Below, piece by piece: positions 6,657-10,809 of a DNA stretch of 10,809 nt. The notes under the pieces were generated by a model, which saw only the letters and a program-made list of their open reading frames with translations, was not told the DNA's origin and ran no database searches. Origin of the DNA: Clostridiales bacterium. GTDB taxonomy: Bacteria > Bacillota > Clostridia > Lachnospirales > Anaerotignaceae. The DNA lies in contig JAJQDF010000309.1 in NCBI GenBank assembly GCA_021202325.1, positions 1-10,809 of the forward strand, given 5' to 3'. Within the stretch, counting starts at the first letter, position 1, and each line of letters starts with the position of its first letter. The translations under genes were made by a program, and so were the position numbers.

Positions 6657-7985
6657 TTAATTGGTCTTTATTCTTCCTGCTATAAATCCGATAAGCACGA
6701 AAACTACGGCTGCTATAGCAGTAGCAAGCAAAACTCCGTTTCCGTTTTCCGTCACAAACATAGGAACAATATTTAAGTAAATAAGTTGTGTCGAAGAAGA
6801 CAGTAATGCAACACCTGCTGAGAAGTTGCGGACTGTACCGGTTGAGTCATTAGGATCGGCTGTTTTTAAGAGCATTAATCCTGTTGCTGCTACACCGTTG
6901 CTGACTTCAAATACACCGATACCGTTCATAAACCAGTTATTCTTGTTCCACATACGGCTGAGACCGAAAATGAACAGAATATTCCAGAGTATTACTACAA
7001 CAGACGTTACAAAGATAAGAGTACCGTGTGTTCTGAAAATAGTCAGGCTTGTGTTGGCAATGCTTGATGTTATCATGAAATCCAGTGCAATAGAGCTGAA
7101 GTGTCCAAGAGACTTTTTATCAACATACTTCTCTCATTTAAATGCCTGGAATATCTTGCCGACAATAAAGCCGGAAACCATTACGGGGAAAGTGATTACA
7201 ACGCCTGAAAGGGCAGGAACCCTAGTAATAAGTTTGTAAAGGATAAAACCTCCGAAAATTATTGTTCCTGCAATTGCCCATTGCAAGGACATTGTGTTTG
7301 TTGAGTTGTTGTTAGTAACATCATATGCCGCAGGCACACGCTCGCCTTCAGGTACAAAGCCTGTCCACTCCTGCTCAGATATTGCACTGGCGTTGGATGT
7401 GGTGTTGATAATTCCTCTGTGGCGCGCCATGTTTATCATCATAACACCAAAGACTGTGCCTGTGATTATGCTTATCGTTGCATATGTATTACCGATTGAG
7501 TTTGCGATGTCAACAGCAAAATTTGACTGTTCTCCGATAATTCCGGATACAACAGCACATACTCCGGGACCTCCAAGGAATGAAGTCATAGGGAGCAAAC
7601 CATAACCGTCATTTGCTCCGGGAAGAAGTGCTCTGACGAGTAAAATACCGATTATAACCTGAGTTAATACAGCAATGCTCATAAGTGAATACTGATGTAT
7701 AGCGTTTTTAACAACATCACGGTTTATGTCAATCATAAACAGCTGCATACCAAGAACACAGGCAAGCAAAGACAGTGCGGTTGAACCAATATACTCGGAA
7801 AATTGAATGTATATCGGACAAATTAAGCCGAGCACATTAGGTCCGAGAATAATACCGAGTATACCGCCGATTAGCGATGCAGGCAGAAACAGTCTCTGCA
7901 GAACCGGTATTTTCTTTCTAAGTAAATATCCGCATAACAATAGTATTCCTGTTGTGCCAAAATCATTCAATAAGTTGAGTACCAT
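6657..7985 (-). pseudogene. GltS-family sodium/carboxylate symporter interrupted by an in-frame TGA
   Basis: Two reading frames (7985-7134 and 7076-6657) lie in the same frame and join through a TGA at 7136-7134. Reading that codon as an amino acid gives one 442-residue membrane protein of the glutamate:Na+ symporter (ESS) family. The first part holds an N-terminal RKKIPVLQRLFLPASLIGGILG and the first re-entrant motif SFLGGPGVCAVVSG. The second holds WFMNGIGVFEVSNGVAATG, the matching C-terminal repeat. No base is lost: the codons after TGA (EKYVDKKSLGHFSSIALDF) continue sensibly into the second part. The likely cause is one substitution, for example TGG or AGA to TGA. A restart at ATG 7076 has no clear ribosome site. 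The start at 7985 has GGGAGGA (7991-7997) and lies 21 nt after the lyase stop, so the two genes are co-transcribed. Substrate is unknown. Read-through or a sequencing error are alternatives to inactivation. Confidence 0.8.
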
Positions 7986-8006
7986 AGTCTTCCTCCCATC
8001 TTAATG

Positions 8007-8870
8007 TTAGCAAATGAATTCCTTTTCAAGTTCGCCGTACTTTGTCAATCCTATCAAATCATTGAATTCAGAGAACTGAATCATGCGGTCTTTAACGCCT
8101 TCGGTGGTTCCGTTTTTCTTAAGCTCTGTGAAAACATCAAAGAGAGTTTTTGCCATTGCAAATGTGCCGGCTGTAGGGCAGACTGCAAGGGCGTATCCCA
8201 AATCTTCGAGCTCCTGAGCTGTGAGGATGGGTGTTTTGCCGCCTTCAACCATGTTTGCAATTGTAGGAATCTTAAGTTCGCTGCTTACAATCTTCATTTC
8301 CTCTACAGATTCAACCGCTTCAACGAAAACGGCATCTGCACCTGCAGCTTCGCATGCTTTCATTCTTGCGATTGCATCATCAAGACCGTTTACGGCTCTT
8401 GCGTCTGTTCTTGCGATAATTACGAAATCGGGATCTTTTCTTGCTGCAACAGCCGCTCTGATTTTGCCGATAAATTCATCAAAAGGCACAACCTTCTTAC
8501 CGGCCATGTGACCGCAGCGCTTAGGCGCAACCTGGTCTTCAAGCTGGATACCTGCACAGCCGCCGCTTTCATAAAGCTCAATTGTGCGCATCATACCAAT
8601 GGCGTTGCCAAAACCGTCGTCACCGTCGCCTATAACAGGAATGTCAACGCACATTGCAAGATTACGGGCTCTTTCGGCCATTTCCGCTCTTGTGAGAATG
8701 CCTACATCGGGTTTGCCAATGAGGCTTGCACTTGCGCCGAATCCGGTCATGTAAGCTACATCAAAGCCGACTCTTTCTGCGATTATTGCAGACATGCAGT
8801 CATGAACGCCGGGAGTGAGAACAATTTTGTCATCGTACAGTAATTCTTTTAAGCGAGTAGTTTTTCTCAT
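8007..8870 (-). CDS. Isocitrate lyase/PEP mutase family C-C lyase (2,3-dimethylmalate or methylisocitrate lyase-like)
   Basis: This predicted 287-residue cytoplasmic TIM-barrel enzyme belongs to the isocitrate lyase/phosphoenolpyruvate mutase superfamily. It carries the lyase signature KRCGH (117-121) with catalytic C119, which PEP mutases lack. The Mg2+ and substrate region reads GDGDDGFGN (81-89), with LED (110-112), ARTDA (153-157), E184 and NMVEGGKTP (206-214). Known relatives split 2-methylisocitrate or 2,3-dimethylmalate into pyruvate or succinate plus propionate; some act as oxaloacetate decarboxylases. The length fits the short bacterial enzymes rather than true isocitrate lyase. ATG 8870 is chosen over an upstream ATG at 8909 because AAAGGATGG precedes it and the conserved fold begins there. 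It is the first gene of an operon with the GltS-family gene, suggesting the transporter brings in its substrate. Exact substrate is not readable. Confidence 0.88.
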   Translation of the reverse strand: MRKTTRLKELLYDDKIVLTPGVHDCMSAIIAERVGFDVAYMTGFGASASLIGKPDVGILTRAEMAERARNLAMCVDIPVIGDGDDGFGNAIGMMRTIELYESGGCAGIQLEDQVAPKRCGHMAGKKVVPFDEFIGKIRAAVAARKDPDFVIIARTDARAVNGLDDAIARMKACEAAGADAVFVEAVESVEEMKIVSSELKIPTIANMVEGGKTPILTAQELEDLGYALAVCPTAGTFAMAKTLFDVFTELKKNGTTEGVKDRMIQFSEFNDLIGLTKYGELEKEFIC

Positions 8871-8946
8871 TTTCAACCATCCTTTTTTAATTTTTTGTAA
8901 CATGCGCATATTAAGTTATATTTTTGTGGGCCACTTATTTATTAAC

Positions 8947-8975
8947 ATTATAACTTGCCGCATATTAAAAAGAAT
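8947..8975 (-). promoter_or_regulatory. Possible lyase operon promoter with poor -35
   Basis: A perfect TATAAT lies at the complement of 8947-8952. At 17-bp spacing the -35 would be ATTCTT, a poor match that could mean dependence on an activator. The same region holds CGCATATTAA twice (8905-8914 and 8959-8968). No sigma-54 -24/-12 element was found. Confidence 0.35.
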
Positions 8976-9002
8976 GATTGCCGAACAATTTTTAAAAGGA
9001 AA

Positions 9003-9020
9003 CATTGCATTTTTGCAATG
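9003..9020. promoter_or_regulatory. Perfect palindrome upstream of the lyase operon, candidate operator
   Basis: CATTGCA (9003-9009) and TGCAATG (9014-9020) are perfect inverted arms around TTTT. It sits about 40 bp upstream of the weak -35, a typical activator position, between the hydrolase terminator and the lyase promoter. A small terminator is less likely, since no T-tract follows on either strand. Which protein binds is unknown; the dimeric Fis-type regulator encoded downstream is a candidate. Confidence 0.4.
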
Positions 9021-9069
9021 CTGATTGGGGAAGTATGAAAAGTAAGAATAGGAAGGATAAATGAGAAAC

Positions 9070-9118
9070 AAAAAAGCCTAAGGTTCAGCATTAAGCCAAG
9101 CCTTAGGCGGTATTATTT
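9070..9118 (-). terminator. Terminator of the SLH hydrolase gene (43-bp element, copy 2)
   Basis: GCCTAAGG (9076-9083) and CCTTAGGC (9101-9108) form an 8-bp stem, followed on the minus strand by six T (complement of 9070-9075). Bases 9076-9118 are identical to 5128-5170, loop included. The element begins 2 bp after the stop codon of the hydrolase gene. Copy 1 has two more stem pairs. Confidence 0.82.
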
Positions 9119-9120
9119 TA

Positions 9121-10659
9121 TTACTTAATCAATTCTCCAACAAAGAAGTTGATAGAACCATCGTTTGTTATTGTGATTGTTTCGGGAGTTGTTCCGTAGA
9201 AACCATAGCTGTGTCCGTCTGCAGGTGTTACAGCTACTTCTGAGCCTAAAATCTCAGCAACGGCAATTGAAACCTCAGGTAAAACGACTGTGTCGTCTAC
9301 TGCATAGATAACAAGGCTGTTGCCGTCGTATTTTTCAGCTGCAGCTTCAGCAAGACCGTCTTCGATTCTTTCGATATCAGCGAACCATTCTGCGCTGAGT
9401 TCCAGAACCTGATCATATACTGTTGTGTATACAATATAACCGTTTTCGTTTGCTTCAGCTTTCATTTCTTCCCATACTTCTTCTCCGCCGAAATTAGTAA
9501 TAAGGGCTTCTGTGTCCTCAGCGGGAGCAACCAATTCAAGAGCAGCGAAATCATAGGCTTCGTCAGCAACAAGCTCAAGAGCAATACGTCCGCCCATTGA
9601 GTAGCCGAATATACCTACGCTGTCTGCATCAACACTGTAGTTGGCAATGACATAGTTGAGAACATCCATTGTATCATTCTTCATATTTGTCATTGTGTTA
9701 AGCTGGAAGCTTTCTGTGCTGTCGCCGCATCCGGGATAGTCAAGTGTTACTGCGATAATTCCGTTTTCTGCAACGCCGTTTGTGATAGTGTCAAATCCGC
9801 CCCACTCATTGTGGTTTCCGCCGTGACCATGGCATAAAATAACCATAGGATATGTATTTTCTGTTGAGTAATCAGCAGGAAGAGTTACATATGTAGGAAT
9901 CTGAGCTTCTTCACGGGTTGTGGAAGCTACGGTAATTGTTTCAACTGTTACTGCTGCAGCTTCTTCTTCCTCTTCTTCGGGTTCTTCTTCCTCTGCAGGC
10001 TCTTCTTCAGCAGGTTCTTCAGCCTCAGCGCCAAGTGTTGCATAACGGTAGTCGATTACAGCGAGCTGTGCACGAGTAGAGAATGCTGCGGGTTCAAGTC
10101 CGTTGTCTGTACCATAGATAATGCCGTTTGATACTGCCCATGTAAGAGCTTCTTTAGCGTAATCAGAAACGTCATCAGCATCTGCAAAATCAGCAAGGCT
10201 TTCATCGTCGGCTACTGCAACATCAGCGCCCTCAGCCTTTGCATAACGATAGATGAATGAAGCAAGATCCTGTCTTGAAACAGATGCATTAGGAGCAAAT
10301 GTGCCGTCTACATAGCCGGCAGCTATGCCGTTTGCTGCTGCCCATTCAACTGCTTCTGCATAGTAAGCATCCTCGGCAACGTCGGAGAATACGCCTGTGT
10401 ATTCAGCCGAAGCTTCTCCGGACATACGGTAAAGAACTGTTACAGCCATAGCACGTGAAACTGTTACATCAGGGCCGAATGTTGTCTCAGTCATACCTGC
10501 TATATATCCGTTTTCAGACATATAATCTACGGCATCACTGTAATAGCTTGTTGTGTCAACATCCGTAAACGCTGACTCTGCTGCAAAGGCTGCAGGAACG
10601 CAGGCCGCTGTCAGAGCCAATGAAAGGATGATTGACAAAAGATGTTTTTTGCGAGTCAT
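9121..10659 (-). CDS. Secreted SLH-domain alpha/beta hydrolase
   Basis: This 512-residue surface protein begins with a signal peptide (RKKH, hydrophobic stretch, cleavage near AFA-A at 25-27). Three SLH domains follow: residues 31-80, 91-142 and 160-208, each with FxDV or FAD at the start and a conserved Arg motif (VSRAMA, VSRQDL, STRAQL). These bind pyruvylated cell-wall polymer. A linker rich in Glu, Pro and Ala (about 211-236) leads to an alpha/beta hydrolase domain (about 240-512). It has an oxyanion-hole HGHGG (277-281), nucleophile S354 in GYSMG, a probable acid D455 or D456 in AVDDTVVLPE, and H483 in GHSYGF. The fold suggests an esterase, dienelactone-hydrolase-like enzyme or acyl peptidase; the substrate is unknown. 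AAGGGAGAG (10667-10675) lies 7 nt before ATG 10659. It has its own promoter and terminator. Confidence 0.9.
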   Translation of the reverse strand: MTRKKHLLSIILSLALTAACVPAAFAAESAFTDVDTTSYYSDAVDYMSENGYIAGMTETTFGPDVTVSRAMAVTVLYRMSGEASAEYTGVFSDVAEDAYYAEAVEWAAANGIAAGYVDGTFAPNASVSRQDLASFIYRYAKAEGADVAVADDESLADFADADDVSDYAKEALTWAVSNGIIYGTDNGLEPAAFSTRAQLAVIDYRYATLGAEAEEPAEEEPAEEEEPEEEEEEAAAVTVETITVASTTREEAQIPTYVTLPADYSTENTYPMVILCHGHGGNHNEWGGFDTITNGVAENGIIAVTLDYPGCGDSTESFQLNTMTNMKNDTMDVLNYVIANYSVDADSVGIFGYSMGGRIALELVADEAYDFAALELVAPAEDTEALITNFGGEEVWEEMKAEANENGYIVYTTVYDQVLELSAEWFADIERIEDGLAEAAAEKYDGNSLVIYAVDDTVVLPEVSIAVAEILGSEVAVTPADGHSYGFYGTTPETITITNDGSINFFVGELIK

Positions 10660-10709
10660 TTCATAACTCTCCCTTCATTAAAAAAATAAAAATTAATTGC
10701 AACAAATAT

Positions 10710-10739
10710 AGTATATCACAAATACATAGTATTTAACAA
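10710..10739 (-). promoter_or_regulatory. Promoter of the SLH hydrolase gene
   Basis: On the minus strand TTGTTA (complement of 10734-10739) and TATACT (complement of 10710-10715) are 18 bp apart. The predicted leader is about 45 nt, AT-rich, and ends in the Shine-Dalgarno before ATG 10659. Confidence 0.55.
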
Positions 10740-10741
10740 GG

Positions 10742-10769
10742 ACTTTACACCAATAAGCTAGCGTAAAGT
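10742..10769. promoter_or_regulatory. Inverted repeat upstream of the SLH hydrolase promoter
   Basis: ACTTTAC (10742-10748) and GTAAAGT (10763-10769) are perfect 7-bp arms separated by 14 bp, just upstream of the -35. On the plus strand it is followed by a short T-run. It could be a regulator site or part of a terminator of a gene beyond the window. The rest of 10770-10809 shows nothing. Confidence 0.3.
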
Positions 10770-10809
10770 TTTTGTAGGAAAAATAAATAGATAAAATAAG
10801 AAAGCACCA

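Noticed and set aside
7098..7136. Selenocysteine insertion at the TGA of the GltS-family gene
   Set aside because: The bases after the TGA can form only a weak AGAGA/TCTCT stem with a long A/T-rich loop, unlike a bacterial SECIS, and a redox residue has no evident role in this transporter.
8004..8843. 279-residue open frame on the plus strand opposite the lyase
   Set aside because: It is a Cys-rich shadow of a strongly supported gene with conserved catalytic motifs; it shows no family motif and no ribosome site of its own.
8871..9070. Sigma-54 (-24/-12) promoter upstream of the lyase operon
   Set aside because: No GG-N10-GC arrangement with TGGCAC/TTGC character was found on the minus strand, which agrees with the missing GAFTGA loop in the nearby regulator.
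9034..9090. Very short plus-strand frames after GGGGAAG and AGGAAGG
   Set aside because: They encode fewer than ten residues and run into the terminator stem; nothing supports translation.

Overview
The window looks like chromosomal DNA of a low-to-mid GC Gram-positive anaerobe of the class Clostridia (Bacillota). The reasons are strong AGGAGG-type ribosome binding sites, TTGnnn/TATAAT promoters, a CsoR/CopA copper module, an S-layer-homology (SLH) surface protein and a NtrC-like regulator with a Fis-type helix-turn-helix. No rRNA, tRNA, CRISPR array, phage gene or transposase was seen. The placement is inferred from gene content, not from a marker gene.

Layout. Positions 1-318 hold a possible gene tail, an inverted repeat and a good promoter. 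It drives a complete NSS-family sodium-coupled transporter (319-1638, +) that ends in a terminator. A copper module follows on the same strand. A promoter with a palindromic CsoR-type operator in its spacer drives csoR (1843-2148). Then comes a 414-bp gap filled with nine consecutive stem-loops, including a 91-bp block repeated at exactly 150-bp spacing. Next is copA (2563-5115), a Cu(I) P1B-ATPase with a CopZ-like domain fused at its C-terminus. That domain has its own in-frame ATG with a well-placed GGAGG, so a free 69-residue chaperone could be made from the same mRNA.

Everything after copA lies on the minus strand. Read in the direction of transcription, an SLH-anchored secreted alpha/beta hydrolase (10659-9121) comes first. 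It is followed by an operon of an isocitrate-lyase/PEP-mutase-family enzyme (8870-8007) and a GltS-family transporter (7985-6657). The transporter reading frame is cut by one in-frame TGA. Last is a regulator (6503-5169) built like a sigma-54 activator but lacking every catalytic and sigma-contact motif of its AAA+ domain. The hydrolase gene and the regulator gene end in the same 43-bp terminator element, identical in both copies.

How the genes work together. CsoR should release its operator when it binds Cu(I), allowing expression of csoR and, by read-through of the hairpin region, copA; CopA then exports Cu(I), perhaps fed by the CopZ-like product. The lyase/transporter pair suggests uptake and cleavage of a branched di- or tricarboxylate, possibly controlled by the adjacent regulator. 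With the TGA codon, the transporter is probably inactive unless the stop is read through.
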